64,000 nt of DNA from Flavobacteriales bacterium (GTDB lineage Bacteria; Bacteroidota; Bacteroidia; Flavobacteriales; Schleiferiaceae), in the NCBI GenBank assembly GCA_017795025.1, contig CP051243.1:2175501-2239500 (forward strand), read 5' to 3'. Positions 48,444 to 58,781 of the stretch are shown here, in pieces. Made by a program: the position numbers and the translations under genes. Below the pieces are notes generated by a model, which saw nothing but the letters and a program-made list of their open reading frames with translations, was not told the DNA's origin and searched no databases. Each line of letters opens with the position of its first letter. The stretch's first letter is position 1.

Positions 48444-48968
48444 CTACGACTTGGGATCTTCAATCCAGGAGCTATACATCACGTAATTATTAGCAATCCG
48501 ATTAATTTCACCCGAGATCAATTCGGGGGTTATGTCCTTCACCTTCTTCGCTGGAATGCCAGCATAAATACTCCCACTTGGAATGTGGGTTCCCTCCAAA
48601 ACAATCGCGCCAGCGGCCACGATAGAATTGGACTCTACCACACAATCGTCCATCACAATGGCCCCCATCCCAATTAAAACATTGTCGTGTATCGTGCAGC
48701 CATGCACAATGGCATTATGCCCAATGGATACATTATTGCCAATATTTAAGGGGTGCTTTTGATAGGTACAGTGTAACACGGCATTATCCTGCACATTCAC
48801 CTTATTGCCCATTTTGATATAATGGACATCCCCGCGAGCCACGCTATTAAACCAAAAACTGCACTCCGAACCCGTGGTAATATCTCCAACGAGGGTTGCA
48901 TTATCTGCAATAAAGCAGTTCTCCCCTAGCTGGGGCGTTTTTCCTTTTACCGATTTTATCAGGGCCAT
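48444..48968 (-). CDS. Gamma-carbonic anhydrase-like hexapeptide protein
   Basis: 174-residue left-handed beta-helix protein. Hexapeptide repeats cover residues 12-140, and three His in the zinc positions are visible: NAVLHCTY, then VSIGHNAIVHGC. Close to the YrdA/PaaY group, which are often annotated as gamma-carbonic anhydrases; actual CO2 hydration is uncertain without the acid loop of Cam. Start at ATG 48968 (MALIKSV) fits relatives better than one six codons upstream. Its start is 87 bases from the divergent nifU-type gene. Confidence 0.88.
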   Translation of the reverse strand: MALIKSVKGKTPQLGENCFIADNATLVGDITTGSECSFWFNSVARGDVHYIKMGNKVNVQDNAVLHCTYQKHPLNIGNNVSIGHNAIVHGCTIHDNVLIGMGAIVMDDCVVESNSIVAAGAIVLEGTHIPSGSIYAGIPAKKVKDITPELISGEINRIANNYVMYSSWIEDPKS

Positions 48969-49032
48969 ATTGATTCTCTTTATCACTTCAAATTAAAGAT
49001 AAATGAGTGGGCCCCTAAAATGACAGCTCCCC

Positions 49033-49040
49033 TATCTTTG
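49033..49040 (+). promoter_or_regulatory. Putative -7 box TATCTTTG for the NifU-type gene
   Basis: Exact consensus 15 bases before ATG 49056, which supports that start over an ATG at 49020 that would lie upstream of the box. Confidence 0.55.
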
Positions 49041-49055
49041 CAAAAAATTATTCCC

Positions 49056-49703
49056 ATGGATACCGCGAAAGCTCCGGCAAGTGTATATGCAGAAATGACC
49101 CCTAACCCCAGCGTTTTAAAGTTTGTTGCTAATAAGCGCTTAGTAGAGGTTGATTCGGTTGAGTTTCGCAATATTGAGGAGGCCCAGCCCTCCCCGCTAG
49201 CCGTGAAGTTATTCCACTTCCCTTTTGTAAAAGAAGTATTCATTAGCGCCAATTATGTGGCCATTAGCAAGTACGAAATTGTCGAGTGGGAAGAAGTGAC
49301 CTTAGAGCTGCGTGAGCTCATTCGTGATTTTATTGCTGATGGTGGAGAAGTTCTCAACGAAGCCGCATTACAAGTAAAATCGGAATCCGGAGCGGAAGAA
49401 GAAAATGAAGCGAGCCAAGCTAGCGCTGGATTCGTTCATCCTGAAGAAACCCCTCAGGAAGACTGGGATGCCATTGACGAGAAAATCGTTTCGCTCTTAG
49501 AAGAATATGTAAAACCCGCAGTGGCTAATGATGGCGGTAATATCAAATTCTTAAATCATAAAGACGGTGTAGTAAGCGTGCTTTTACAGGGCGCCTGCAG
49601 TGGATGCCCAAGTAGCACAGCCACCTTAAAACAAGGTATTGAGGCCATGCTAATGAACTTTTTGCCGGGTCAAATAAAGTCGGTACAAGCCGTTAACGGC
49701 TAA
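49056..49703 (+). CDS. NifU-family Fe-S scaffold/carrier protein
   Basis: 215 residues with the Nfu architecture: N-terminal scaffold domain (MTPNPSVLKFVANKRL, about 10-95), an acidic linker, and a C-terminal NifU domain (about 135-213) with VKPAVANDGGNIKFLNH and the cluster-binding CSGC in GACSGCPSST. It should carry a 4Fe-4S cluster at a dimer interface and deliver it to client enzymes in the cytosol. Single gene, divergent from the carbonic anhydrase-like gene. The desaturase gene ends 14 bases after it on the opposite strand. Confidence 0.94.
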   Translation: MDTAKAPASVYAEMTPNPSVLKFVANKRLVEVDSVEFRNIEEAQPSPLAVKLFHFPFVKEVFISANYVAISKYEIVEWEEVTLELRELIRDFIADGGEVLNEAALQVKSESGAEEENEASQASAGFVHPEETPQEDWDAIDEKIVSLLEEYVKPAVANDGGNIKFLNHKDGVVSVLLQGACSGCPSSTATLKQGIEAMLMNFLPGQIKSVQAVNG

Positions 49704-49717
49704 ACCAAATTCTCTGC

Positions 49718-50830
49718 TTAAGCTAGTTTACCACTTCCGTAGATGCGCAAGCTATTGAGATGCGCTTGCACTGCTTGCCAAAGGGTTTTATGCTCGTAAT
49801 AGGGCAGGCCAAATTCCTTGGCGGTGTCTCTCACGATTTCGCTTAAAGCCGGATAGTGAATATGGCAGATATGAGGAAAGAGGTGATGCTCCACTTGGAA
49901 GTTCAAACCGCCTACAAACCAACCCACTAATTTGCTTCTACGGGCAAAATCGGAAGTAGTTTTTAATTGATGCGCTAAAAACTCATCGTCCATAGGCTTT
50001 CCATCTTCTGGTAAGTGGGAAACCTCTACATGATCTACTACATGCGCCAATTGAAACACAAAGCTGAGTACAAAGCCCGCAATGAGGTGCATCACCACAA
50101 AACCTAAAATTATCACATACCAAGAAGCTGAAAGGAAGATGAGCGGTAAAACGAGGAATAAACCAAAGTAAATCACCTTAGTGTAGATCAGTTTAATCCA
50201 CTCTTTGCGCAAATCGGCATCGCTCAATTTTGCAACTCCTTCTTTTTGATATCGTATGAGCTGAGCAAAATCTTTCATCGTAACCCAATTAAGGGTTAAA
50301 AGACTGTATAGGAATGGGGCATACCAAACCTGATAACGATGCGATTTTTTAAGAGGTTGATCAGGATGTAAGCGCAAAAGCCCATGCGTATCCAAATCAT
50401 CATCCAAACCTTCGATATTAGTGTAAGTGTGATGCAATACATTATGCTGCAAACGCCAGGTAGTTAAATTACCTGAAATCAGGTAGATGCTCGAAGCGAT
50501 GAAATCGTTCACCTTTGGACTGCGATGATAGGCGCCATGGGCTGCATCGTGCATTACCGACATACCCACTCCCGACATACCAAAACCCATCAGGGCGTAG
50601 AGGCCGAGTACCCATCCCCAAGCCGGGTTGAAAACGAATAAGGCAATAAATGGAACGAAATAAAAAGACAACATGGCGATTGTTTTGAAAAACATCGCGG
50701 AATTGGCCTTTGGATTAAGAGAATGCTCTTTAAAATACTGGTTTACCCGGCTGCGCAAAGTCTTACTAAAAGACTGGGCCTCAGCTCTTGGGAACTTGAT
50801 TTTATGCAGAGGATAAGAAGTGTTGGGCAT
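49718..50830 (-). CDS. Membrane fatty acid desaturase
   Basis: 370 residues. Four membrane segments and the three His boxes of front-end acyl desaturases: HDAAHG (near 97), HNVLHHTYTN (near 131), and QVEHHLFPHICHIHY (near 310). The QxxHH form of the third box is that of delta-5/delta-6-type enzymes and acyl-lipid/acyl-CoA desaturases; there is no cytochrome b5 domain. It probably introduces a double bond into membrane fatty acids, for example for cold adaptation. ATG 50830 (MPNTSYPLHKIKF) is preferred to one 44 codons upstream, which would run into the divergent pgi gene. Confidence 0.9.
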   Translation of the reverse strand: MPNTSYPLHKIKFPRAEAQSFSKTLRSRVNQYFKEHSLNPKANSAMFFKTIAMLSFYFVPFIALFVFNPAWGWVLGLYALMGFGMSGVGMSVMHDAAHGAYHRSPKVNDFIASSIYLISGNLTTWRLQHNVLHHTYTNIEGLDDDLDTHGLLRLHPDQPLKKSHRYQVWYAPFLYSLLTLNWVTMKDFAQLIRYQKEGVAKLSDADLRKEWIKLIYTKVIYFGLFLVLPLIFLSASWYVIILGFVVMHLIAGFVLSFVFQLAHVVDHVEVSHLPEDGKPMDDEFLAHQLKTTSDFARRSKLVGWFVGGLNFQVEHHLFPHICHIHYPALSEIVRDTAKEFGLPYYEHKTLWQAVQAHLNSLRIYGSGKLA

Positions 50831-50901
50831 AGAATTAATTTCATGGCTAAAATAATAAGGAAGATTAACTTCGCAGACGATATAGACTAAGACTTTCGAA
50901 C

Positions 50902-52551
50902 ATGTTGCAAGGTATCGATCCCAGCAAAACAACCGCTTGGCAGAAGCTGAAAGAAAAAGCAAAGACTATTGAAAAAACGCATATCAAGGATTTATTTGAA
51001 TCCGATGCCCAGCGTTTTGAAGAATGGTCTCGGCAACATAAAGACTTACTGTTTGATTTTTCTAAAAACCGGATTGACGCCGAAACACTTAGCCTTTTAG
51101 AGGAACTGTTTGAATCCTGTGCCGTAAAGGAGGGCATTCAAAAGATGTTAAATGGAGAGCGCATAAATGAAACTGAGGACCGGGCCGTTTTACATACCGC
51201 CTTGCGCGATTTTAGTGATCGTGAGATTAGGGTTGACGGTAAAAATGTTCGCGAGGATATTGAAGCGGTATTAGAGCAAATCCAAGATTTTTCCGACCTA
51301 CTCATTTCTGGTAATTGGAAGGGTTTCTCTGGGAAAACCATTAAGCATATTGTTAATATCGGGATTGGAGGCAGCGACCTTGGTCCCTTAATGGTTTACG
51401 AAGCTTTAAAGCCTTACCAAAATCACCTAAAGTGTCATTTCGTTTCTAATGTCGACGGTGCCCATATTAGTGAAACCTTAAAGGAATTAGATCCTGAGCA
51501 AACGCTTTTCATTATTGCCAGCAAAACCTTTACGACCCAAGAAACTATGACCAATGCCCATTCGGCGAGAGCATGGTTCTTGCGGAGTAGTGCCTCAGAA
51601 AGTGATATCGCCAAGCATTTTGTGGCCGTCTCCACCAATCGCGAAAAAGTGGTTGAGTTTGGAATTGACCCTACCAATATGTTTGTTTTTTGGGACTGGG
51701 TTGGCGGACGATACTCGGTATGGAGTGCTATCGGCCTTAGCCTCGCTTGCGGATTAGGTTATAAAAACTTTGAGAAGCTATTAAAAGGGGCGCATGGAAT
51801 GGACCTTCATTTGGCCAAAGCTGATTTTAAAGATAATATACCCATGTTAATGGCTGCCTTGGGCATTTGGTATGTCAATTTCTTAGGGGCCGAAAGTGAA
51901 GCGATTATTCCTTATGATCAAAATATGCATCGCTTTGCCGCTTATTTCCAGCAAGGGAATATGGAGAGTAATGGGAAATACATCAATCGCAATGGCCAAA
52001 AAGTAAACTATGCCACCGGCCCAATCATTTGGGGCGAGCCTGGCACGAATGGTCAGCATGCCTTTTTCCAGCTTATGCATCAAGGAACCCGGTTTATTCC
52101 GGCCGACTTTATCGCTTTCGCAGAAAGTCATTACGAGATCGGCGATCATCATCAAAAACTACTATCTAACTTCTTAGCCCAAACGGAAGCCCTAATGATG
52201 GGTAAAACTTCAGGAGAAGTAGAAGCGGAAATGCGTGCCCGTGGGGATTCCCAAGAAAAGATAGCCAAAATTGGACCTTACCGCGTATTTGAAGGCAATA
52301 GACCGACCACTTCCATCCTTGGAAAAAAGTCGGACCCCGAAAGCTTAGGAGCGCTAATAGCAGCCTATGAACATAAGATTTTGATTCAAGGCATCGTTTG
52401 GAATATTTATTCCTTTGATCAGTGGGGAGTAGAACTGGGAAAACAACTCGCCGGAACCATATTACCACTGCTTAAAGAAGACCTTGAAATCGACAAAGAC
52501 GCGAGCACTAAAGGATTAATTAACTACATTAGAACAGCCCAAAAGCACTAA
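50902..52551 (+). CDS. pgi: Glucose-6-phosphate isomerase
   Basis: 549-residue cytosolic enzyme interconverting glucose 6-phosphate and fructose 6-phosphate. Signatures: [32 protein letters not shown], the SIS segment [32 protein letters not shown], and [19 protein letters not shown] containing the catalytic Glu/His area, then the late KGLINYIR with its Lys. Length as in the E. coli enzyme. A coiled-coil lipoprotein gene follows after 11 bases, but no link in function is evident. Confidence 0.97.
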   Translation: MLQGIDPSKTTAWQKLKEKAKTIEKTHIKDLFESDAQRFEEWSRQHKDLLFDFSKNRIDAETLSLLEELFESCAVKEGIQKMLNGERINETEDRAVLHTALRDFSDREIRVDGKNVREDIEAVLEQIQDFSDLLISGNWKGFSGKTIKHIVNIGIGGSDLGPLMVYEALKPYQNHLKCHFVSNVDGAHISETLKELDPEQTLFIIASKTFTTQETMTNAHSARAWFLRSSASESDIAKHFVAVSTNREKVVEFGIDPTNMFVFWDWVGGRYSVWSAIGLSLACGLGYKNFEKLLKGAHGMDLHLAKADFKDNIPMLMAALGIWYVNFLGAESEAIIPYDQNMHRFAAYFQQGNMESNGKYINRNGQKVNYATGPIIWGEPGTNGQHAFFQLMHQGTRFIPADFIAFAESHYEIGDHHQKLLSNFLAQTEALMMGKTSGEVEAEMRARGDSQEKIAKIGPYRVFEGNRPTTSILGKKSDPESLGALIAAYEHKILIQGIVWNIYSFDQWGVELGKQLAGTILPLLKEDLEIDKDASTKGLINYIRTAQKH

Positions 52552-52562
52552 ACACGACCAAA

Positions 52563-53444
52563 ATGTTAAAAAAATTAGGCATCATCTCCTTAAGCCTCAT
52601 AATTTTTACGGCTTGTAATCAGGAAATAGAAGCAGAGAATGCACGCTTAAAAGCAGAAGTAGATTCTTTAAAAACGTATAGTGCGGATCAAGAATCGGCT
52701 ATTACCGAATTCATGGCCACCTTCGATGATGTGCAAAGCAATTTGGACTCGATTCGCTCTCGTGAGGAATCCATTCGTGAAGTTCAATCTGGAAACCCTG
52801 AATTTAATAATAACACCGGCGATCGTCGCGCAAAACTGATATCAGATATCGAAGCCATCAACTCCTTATTGGAGGAGAATAAATCAACCATCGACGATTT
52901 GCGTCGCAAATTAGCATCCAGTCGCGGCGATACGCGCAAGTTTCAAAAAATGGTGGAGAATTTGAACCGCCAAATTGAAAAGAAGAACGAAGAAATCGTG
53001 GCCCTTTACACCCAATTAAAGGAGGCGAATTTTCAAATTGATCAGCTCAACACCAAAGTTGGCATCTTAACCGAAACAGGTTTAGCTCAGCGCAAGCAAA
53101 TCGACAAACAAGACTCCGAACTGCATAAGGCCTATTACACTATGGGCACCTACAAGGAACTTAAAGAAGCTGGAGTGGTAGATAAAGAAGGTGGATTTAT
53201 CGGCATTGGCCGCACCGAAACGCTAGTGGATGATTTTAATACTGAATACTTTACCCAAATAGATATTCGTAATTCTACCAATTTGAGCTTTAATGGGGAG
53301 TATAAAAAAGTGGAGTTAGTAACAAACCACTCCAGCGATACTTACGTATATGAGGAGGAAGGAGATTTAAAAAAGTCTCTAAAAATTACAAATCCCGAAA
53401 AATTCTGGGAGAATTCGAAGTATCTAGTAATTTTGCTAGATTAA
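52563..53444 (+). CDS. Coiled-coil lipoprotein
   Basis: 293 residues. Lipoprotein signal (SLSLIIFTAC, Cys at about 18) followed by a long coiled coil (about 20-195: ENARLKAEVDSLKT ... EKKNEEIVALYTQLKEANFQIDQLN), then a small globular domain with FIGIGRTETLVDDFNTEYF and a C-terminal strand region. Similar Bacteroidota proteins are sometimes labelled as Cbp1-like adhesins, which I cannot verify. It should be anchored in the outer or inner membrane and project into the periplasm. It follows pgi by 11 bases. Confidence 0.75.
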   Translation: MLKKLGIISLSLIIFTACNQEIEAENARLKAEVDSLKTYSADQESAITEFMATFDDVQSNLDSIRSREESIREVQSGNPEFNNNTGDRRAKLISDIEAINSLLEENKSTIDDLRRKLASSRGDTRKFQKMVENLNRQIEKKNEEIVALYTQLKEANFQIDQLNTKVGILTETGLAQRKQIDKQDSELHKAYYTMGTYKELKEAGVVDKEGGFIGIGRTETLVDDFNTEYFTQIDIRNSTNLSFNGEYKKVELVTNHSSDTYVYEEEGDLKKSLKITNPEKFWENSKYLVILLD

Positions 53445-53489
53445 GAGGGACAGGCCGCCCACACTAAAATTGGGGCTGGTATTTTTTTT

Positions 53490-53961
53490 ATGAGTGTTGA
53501 TAACAAACGTTTTTTTCAGGCGATGAAATGGGTGGTTCGTCTACTCATGGCATTAATCGTATTCGACCTTTTCTTATCATTATTAAAAGGAAGTCTTTCA
53601 GATATTTTCCCCCAATCACGAATTGGCCATAGTATCATTAGCACTTTTATTAATTCTTGGTTTACTGCGGTTTTCATTCTTTTCTTACGAAGATGAGTAC
53701 GAGATTATCCATATTGATACCCGTAGTTTAGTTTTTGGCTTTTTGGAAAGCCCGAAGCATAAGCATTACGAGTTTGCTAAAAACATCTTAGCGGATTATA
53801 GCATTCAAAAAGGATTCTTGAAGTATAAAGTGATCATTACCGTACATTCCAGCACAGGCGACAAGAAGCTTCGCCGATTTGACCTCTACTTCCTCGATCA
53901 AGCTAAGCGCGATTACGTAGAAAATTCTCTTAAAAAAGTCCTCGAGCATAATCGCAAGTAG
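53490..53961 (+). pseudogene. Membrane protein gene with apparent frameshift
   Basis: Two overlapping frames read as one protein. The first (ATG 53490) has one membrane helix (VVRLLMALIVFDLFLSLL) and runs out in a second frame change region; the other, with no ATG, carries a second helix (LAIVSLALLLILGLLRF) and a soluble domain (DEYEIIHIDTRSLVFGF ... FDLYFLDQAKRDYVENSLKK) to the stop at 53961. Removing one base in the CCCCC run at 53609-53613 joins them into one two-helix protein of about 156 residues. This could be a true mutation, a sequencing error in the homopolymer, or recoding. The alternative is two genes, the second from a TTG at 53623. Function unknown. Confidence 0.6.
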
Positions 53962-53978
53962 TGGATTACTTGATTGCT

Positions 53979-53986
53979 TACCTTTG
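53979..53986 (+). promoter_or_regulatory. Putative -7 box TACCTTTG
   Basis: Consensus -7 box 14 bases before ATG 54001; supports that start over TTG 53974. Confidence 0.5.
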
Positions 53987-54000
53987 CAAAAACGATTGCA

Positions 54001-54435
54001 ATGCAAACAGGACTGCTACACTTACATAGCTCACTACCCTATCTATTTTTACCTTTATTACTGATTAGCATTATTAGCTTTTGGATTAAAGTAGGAGGCA
54101 AAGCTGAATTCGGTAAAACCGATAAGCTACTAGCCCTTTTTACGCTAATCCTCAGTCACTTGCAATTAGTTTTCGGACTATTATTATACTTTATTGGCCC
54201 CAAAGGATTCCAATACTTCTCGCAAGAAGGCTTTATGAAAAATGATATTGCCCGTTTCTATGCTGTAGAACACATCAGCATTATGATTATCGGCATTGCC
54301 CTGATTACCGTTGGGTATTCTGGAGCAAAGCGCAAATCAAGCAGCCCAGCAAAATTTAAACATCTGGCGATTTACTACAGCATTGGAGCCGTACTCATTT
54401 TATCTCGGATTCCTTGGGAGGCCTGGCTTTCCTAA
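54001..54435 (+). CDS. Four-helix membrane protein, function unknown
   Basis: 144 residues with four membrane helices (about residues 9-30, 46-66, 84-108, 121-140) and conserved-looking His: LHLHSSLPYLFLP, LSHLQLVFGLLLYF, AVEHISIMIIGIALI. This His pattern in a four-helix bundle recalls small cytochrome b-type or cytochrome oxidase-assembly proteins, but no haem motif can be proven. The hydrophobic profile and size match a Bacteroidota family without known function. It ends three bases before hflX, so the two are probably co-transcribed. Confidence 0.72.
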   Translation: MQTGLLHLHSSLPYLFLPLLLISIISFWIKVGGKAEFGKTDKLLALFTLILSHLQLVFGLLLYFIGPKGFQYFSQEGFMKNDIARFYAVEHISIMIIGIALITVGYSGAKRKSSSPAKFKHLAIYYSIGAVLILSRIPWEAWLS

Positions 54436-54438
54436 ATT

Positions 54439-55638
54439 ATGATTGAAACCAAAAAGAAAACCTCTAATAAGCGTGAAAGCGCGGTTTTAATTGGTGCGAT
54501 TACCGCATTTCAGAGCGAAGAAAAAGTAAATGAATATCTGGATGAGTTGGCCTTTTTGGCCGATACTGCCGGAGCAGATTCATTAAAGCGCTTCACCCAA
54601 AAATTAGACGCTCCTAACCCAAAGACATTTTTAGGCTCTGGGAAAATTCAAGAAATCGCCGCTTACATTAAAGCGGAGGAGATTGACTTGGCGATTTTTG
54701 ATGATGAGCTCTCCCCTTCCCAAATCAAGAATGTGGAACGCATTTTTGAAATTAAGGTCTTGGATCGCACCAATTTGATTTTAGACATTTTCGCCGCAAG
54801 GGCCCAAACCTCCTATGCGAGGACGCAGGTCGAATTAGCACAATATCAGTACCTCCTGCCACGCCTTACGAATATGTGGACCCACCTTAGTAAGCAAAAA
54901 GGGGGTATTGGAATGAAAGGTCCTGGTGAACGCGAAATTGAAACCGACCGAAGAATTATTCGCGATAAGATCTCCCTGCTTAAAAAGCAATTGGTGAAAA
55001 TCGACAAGCAAATGGCGGTGCAACGTTCGAATCGGGCCAGCATGGTGCGAGTAGCCCTGGTAGGTTACACCAATGTTGGTAAATCTACCTTGATGAACCT
55101 CATGAGCAAGTCAGAGGTCTTTGCCGAAAACAAGCTCTTCGCTACCCTCGATACCACTGTGCGAAAAGTAGTGATTCATAATCTCCCTTTTCTCCTTAGT
55201 GATACAGTTGGTTTTATTCGCAAGCTCCCCACCCAACTGGTGGAGTCCTTCAAATCAACTTTGGATGAGGTGCGCGAGGCTGATGTTCTCCTGCAAGTAG
55301 TGGATATTTCCCATCCTAACTTTGAAGAGCATATTGAAACGGTAGACCGAACCATCGCTGAAATAGATGGAACGGATAAGCCAACCATCATGATTTTCAA
55401 TAAAATTGACGCCTACGAACCAGAATATCGCGATCCAGATGATTTGACGGAAGCGGAAAATAATCGACATTTAAGCCTCGACCAATGGAAGGCTACTTGG
55501 TTTGCCCGTACCGACCGTCAAGCTGTATTTATATCGGCTACAGAAAAAGAAAATGTGGAGGATTTACGCAATCGCTTGTACGAAACGGTGGCCGAAATTC
55601 ACGCCAGGAGGTACCCAAACAATAACTTCCTGTTTTAA
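54439..55638 (+). CDS. hflX: GTPase HflX
   Basis: 399-residue ribosome-associated GTPase. N-terminal HflX domain (PKTFLGSGKIQEIAAYI, DDELSPSQIKNVE), then the glycine-rich linker KGGIGMKGPGEREIETDRR and the G domain: G1 GYTNVGKSTL (near 207), G3 SDTVGFIRKLP, G4 NKID, and a late SAT motif. HflX splits stalled or hibernating 70S ribosomes, often after heat or antibiotic stress. It follows the four-helix membrane protein by three bases and leads to the malic enzyme after 14. Confidence 0.95.
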   Translation: MIETKKKTSNKRESAVLIGAITAFQSEEKVNEYLDELAFLADTAGADSLKRFTQKLDAPNPKTFLGSGKIQEIAAYIKAEEIDLAIFDDELSPSQIKNVERIFEIKVLDRTNLILDIFAARAQTSYARTQVELAQYQYLLPRLTNMWTHLSKQKGGIGMKGPGEREIETDRRIIRDKISLLKKQLVKIDKQMAVQRSNRASMVRVALVGYTNVGKSTLMNLMSKSEVFAENKLFATLDTTVRKVVIHNLPFLLSDTVGFIRKLPTQLVESFKSTLDEVREADVLLQVVDISHPNFEEHIETVDRTIAEIDGTDKPTIMIFNKIDAYEPEYRDPDDLTEAENNRHLSLDQWKATWFARTDRQAVFISATEKENVEDLRNRLYETVAEIHARRYPNNNFLF

Positions 55639-55652
55639 GTTAAAAACATATC

Positions 55653-57938
55653 ATGGCAGCTAAAATAAGTAAGAAGGTAAGCCTGGAGTACCACGCCCAA
55701 GGGCGCCCCGGGAAAATTGAGGTGATTCCTACCAAACCCAGTAACTCGCAAAGGGACCTATCCATTGCCTACTCTCCGGGAGTGGCCGATCCTTGTTTGG
55801 AAATTGCCCGCGATAAAGAAAACGTGTATAAATACACGGCTAAGGGAAACCTGGTTGCCGTAATCTCCAATGGCACTGCCGTTTTGGGTTTAGGTGATAT
55901 CGGAGCCGAAGCCAGCAAACCCGTCATGGAAGGAAAAGGGGTTCTCTTTAAGATTTTTGCCGATATCGATGTTTTCGACATTGAGATTGACGAAAAAGAC
56001 CCCGCCAAGTTTGTAGAACACGTAAAAGCTATATCCCCCACCTTTGGAGGGATTAACCTCGAAGATATCAAGGCCCCCGAAAGCTTCTACATCGAAGAGC
56101 GACTTAAAGCCGAACTAGACATTCCGGTGATGCACGACGACCAACACGGTACGGCCATCATCGCCAGTGCAGCCCTGCTTAATGCGGTGGAGTTTGTCGA
56201 CAAAAAGTTAGGTGAAATAAAAGTGGTTTTTAACGGTGCCGGTGCCAGCGCCAGTGCTACGGCCAAGTTATTTATGAGCTTGGGCGTAAAGCCCGAAAAC
56301 CTTTTAATGGCAGATAGCAAAGGGATTTTAACCAAAAGGAGAAAAGACCTCAAAGAAGAAAAGGCCTACTTCGCGAGAGAAACAGATCGCGATACTTTGG
56401 AGGAAGCCTTGGTCGACGCCGATGTTTTTGTTGGTCTTTCGGTGGGCGGAATTCTTAGTCAGGATATGGTGCGTAGCATGGCTAAAAACCCGGTCGTTTT
56501 CGCTCTTGCCAATCCTAACCCCGAGATTCAATATCACGAAGCCAAACAGGCGCGTAAGGATATCATTATTGCTACCGGTCGATCCGACCATCCTAACCAA
56601 GTAAATAATGTGCTGGGCTTCCCCTTCATTTTTAGAGGCGCTCTGGATGTACGAGCAAAAAGCATTAATGAGGAAATGAAAATCGCCGCCGCCCGGGCGA
56701 TTGCCGATTTGGCGAAAGAGCCCGTACCCGAAATTGTAAACCTCGCTTACAATGAAAGTAACCTTCAGTTTGGCGCTGATTATATCATACCCAAACCCTT
56801 TGACCCTCGCCTAATCACCAAAGTAGCAAAGGCAGTAGCCAAAGCGGCCATGGATAGTGGAGTTGCCCAGGAGCCCATCAAAGATTGGGACGCCTATCGC
56901 GAGCAACTCTTGAGTCGCCTAGGTAGAGACGATAAATTTATTCGACTGGCCCAGGAAAAGGCTTCGAAAAATCCGCAACGCGTGGTACTGGCCGAAGGCG
57001 ATGATTTAAAAACCTTAAAAGCTGCTCAAATAGTGGTTGACGAAGGTTTGGCTCGTCCGATTCTCCTCGGAAAAAGAGATAAAATCGCTGAGCTAATCAA
57101 CGAAAACGGACTGGAAGACATCGCTCATTTACCGGTAATTGACCCACGCGAATCAGGACCTAAATCCGAGGCCTATGCCAAATTGCTTTACGAGAAAAGG
57201 CAACGAAAGGGCATTACTATGTACGAGGCGCGCAAGTACATGCGCGATCGGAATTACTACGGTGTGGCCATGACCGAACTAGGCGATGCGGATGCCTTTA
57301 TCTCGGGGACCACCAAACGCTATAAGGAGGTGATAAAACCCATCTTTAAAATTATGGGGGCCTCCGAAGGGGTTAGTCGAATCGCGGGGATGTACATTAT
57401 GCTCACCAAGAGAGGGCCGATGTTCTTTGCGGATACGACGGTAATCAAAAACCCTAATGTTGAAGATATCGTCCAAATCACAAAACTCTTGGCCGAAGCC
57501 ATTCGTCGGATTAATATGCAACCCCGCATTGCCCTTTTAGGCTATTCTAATTTCGGCAGTACTGGAAACGATGAGGTGTCGACAACCATGAGCAAAGCCA
57601 CCGAAATTTTACATAAGGAAGATCCCGACTTAATTGTAGATGGTGAGCTGCAGGCTAATTTTGCGCTAGATCAGGAACTCCTGAAAGAGAACTTCCCCTT
57701 TAGCACTTTGGTCGGCAAAAAGGTAAATGGCTTTGTATTTCCTGATTTAGCCTCCGGTAACATTGCCTATAAGATGCTCCAGTCCTTTGAAGCTGCCGAG
57801 GCTTTAGGTCCGATGCTGCTAGGAGTAAATCGCTCTGCGCATATTTTACAAATGGGAGCATCCGTGCGGGAAATCGTAAATATGATTACCTTAGCATGTA
57901 TCGACGCCCAAACGCGTAAACCGAACCTAAAACGCTAA
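55653..57938 (+). CDS. maeB: NADP-dependent malic enzyme with phosphotransacetylase-like domain
   Basis: 761 residues in two parts. The N-terminal 430 are malic enzyme: [16 protein letters not shown], the divalent metal and catalytic segment [20 protein letters not shown], and the NAD(P) loop [15 protein letters not shown]. The C-terminal 330 form a phosphate acetyltransferase-like domain ([18 protein letters not shown] ... [22 protein letters not shown]), usually regulatory (acetyl-CoA responsive) and lacking catalysis in MaeB proteins. It oxidatively decarboxylates malate to pyruvate with NADPH. The usp gene follows after two bases. Confidence 0.94.
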   Translation: MAAKISKKVSLEYHAQGRPGKIEVIPTKPSNSQRDLSIAYSPGVADPCLEIARDKENVYKYTAKGNLVAVISNGTAVLGLGDIGAEASKPVMEGKGVLFKIFADIDVFDIEIDEKDPAKFVEHVKAISPTFGGINLEDIKAPESFYIEERLKAELDIPVMHDDQHGTAIIASAALLNAVEFVDKKLGEIKVVFNGAGASASATAKLFMSLGVKPENLLMADSKGILTKRRKDLKEEKAYFARETDRDTLEEALVDADVFVGLSVGGILSQDMVRSMAKNPVVFALANPNPEIQYHEAKQARKDIIIATGRSDHPNQVNNVLGFPFIFRGALDVRAKSINEEMKIAAARAIADLAKEPVPEIVNLAYNESNLQFGADYIIPKPFDPRLITKVAKAVAKAAMDSGVAQEPIKDWDAYREQLLSRLGRDDKFIRLAQEKASKNPQRVVLAEGDDLKTLKAAQIVVDEGLARPILLGKRDKIAELINENGLEDIAHLPVIDPRESGPKSEAYAKLLYEKRQRKGITMYEARKYMRDRNYYGVAMTELGDADAFISGTTKRYKEVIKPIFKIMGASEGVSRIAGMYIMLTKRGPMFFADTTVIKNPNVEDIVQITKLLAEAIRRINMQPRIALLGYSNFGSTGNDEVSTTMSKATEILHKEDPDLIVDGELQANFALDQELLKENFPFSTLVGKKVNGFVFPDLASGNIAYKMLQSFEAAEALGPMLLGVNRSAHILQMGASVREIVNMITLACIDAQTRKPNLKR

Positions 57939-57940
57939 AA

Positions 57941-58744
57941 ATGAACATTTTAATCCCTACCGATTTTTCCGATAATGCGGAATTAGCCACGGAGTTTGCC
58001 TTTCAAATTGCAAGGGCCGGCAATGGACATGTAACTGTTCTTCACGCTTACGACCTTCCCTATTCCGATCGTTCCATGAGCACCTCACTTTTGGAGGTGA
58101 TGAAGGAAAATGCAGAAAGCAATATGAAGGATTTGGAAGCCAAGTTGAAAGATAAATATGGTTCTGGCTTTGACACGCTGGTTCGTCTTGGTAACCCCAT
58201 CCGATTAATTTCCGAATCCTCCAAAATGGAGAAAATTGATCTGATCGTAATGGGAACCAAAGGAGCTAGTGGTTTAGAAGAAGTTTTAATTGGCTCCAAT
58301 GCAGCAAGCGTGATTCAAAACACGAAAAAGCCGGTTTTAATCATTCCTCCCGAGGCGGTATGGAAGGGCATTAAAAAGATTGTTTTTGCTTGTGACCTCG
58401 ATCCAAAAGTTAAGGAGCAACCCCTGGAACGTTTACGGAACTTTGCTAAAACGCTGGGCGCGAGTGTGGACATTGTACACGTGCAAAATGAAAAGGCTCC
58501 AGCCGATGGAAGTCGTGCCTTTTACACCAAGCATCTAGCCGAGGTTACCCACGAGTTTAGCATCTTAAAAAACTCGGATATCGAAGAAGCCATCACGGCG
58601 GAAGCCAAGAAAGAGGACGCGAATGTAATTGCCGCAATCGCCAAGCGCTATGGCTTTTTTGAAGGAATGTTCCACCGCAGTGTAACGAGCAGACTAGCCT
58701 ACCACACCCAATTACCTTTATTGGTACTTCATGAACCTAAATAA
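57941..58744 (+). CDS. Tandem universal stress protein
   Basis: 267 residues holding two Usp folds: residues 1-140 (MNILIPTDFSDNAELATEFA ... DLIVMGTKGASGLEEVLIGSNAASV, with the ATP-binding G-x-x-G-x-x-S/N pattern GASGLEEVLIGSN) and 141-267 (IKKIVFACDLDPK ... FHRSVTSRLAYHTQLPLLVLHEP), the second lacking that loop. It may bind ATP and respond to starvation or redox change. It starts two bases after maeB, likely co-expressed. Confidence 0.92.
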   Translation: MNILIPTDFSDNAELATEFAFQIARAGNGHVTVLHAYDLPYSDRSMSTSLLEVMKENAESNMKDLEAKLKDKYGSGFDTLVRLGNPIRLISESSKMEKIDLIVMGTKGASGLEEVLIGSNAASVIQNTKKPVLIIPPEAVWKGIKKIVFACDLDPKVKEQPLERLRNFAKTLGASVDIVHVQNEKAPADGSRAFYTKHLAEVTHEFSILKNSDIEEAITAEAKKEDANVIAAIAKRYGFFEGMFHRSVTSRLAYHTQLPLLVLHEPK

Positions 58745-58781
58745 GCTTTAAACCTTATTTAAGTAGCTTGATATCCAATCT

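Noticed and set aside
50831-50962. Longer N-terminus for the desaturase
   Set aside because: It would overlap the start of pgi on the other strand and adds a Cys-rich stretch not seen in the family.
53445-53489. Terminator after the coiled-coil lipoprotein gene
   Set aside because: A run of eight T is present, but only a four-base CCCA/TGGG stem can be drawn, so it is too weak to call.
53623-53961. Independent gene starting at TTG 53623
   Set aside because: There is no ATG in this frame, and the helix it begins with fits better as the second helix of a frameshifted protein; kept only as the alternative.
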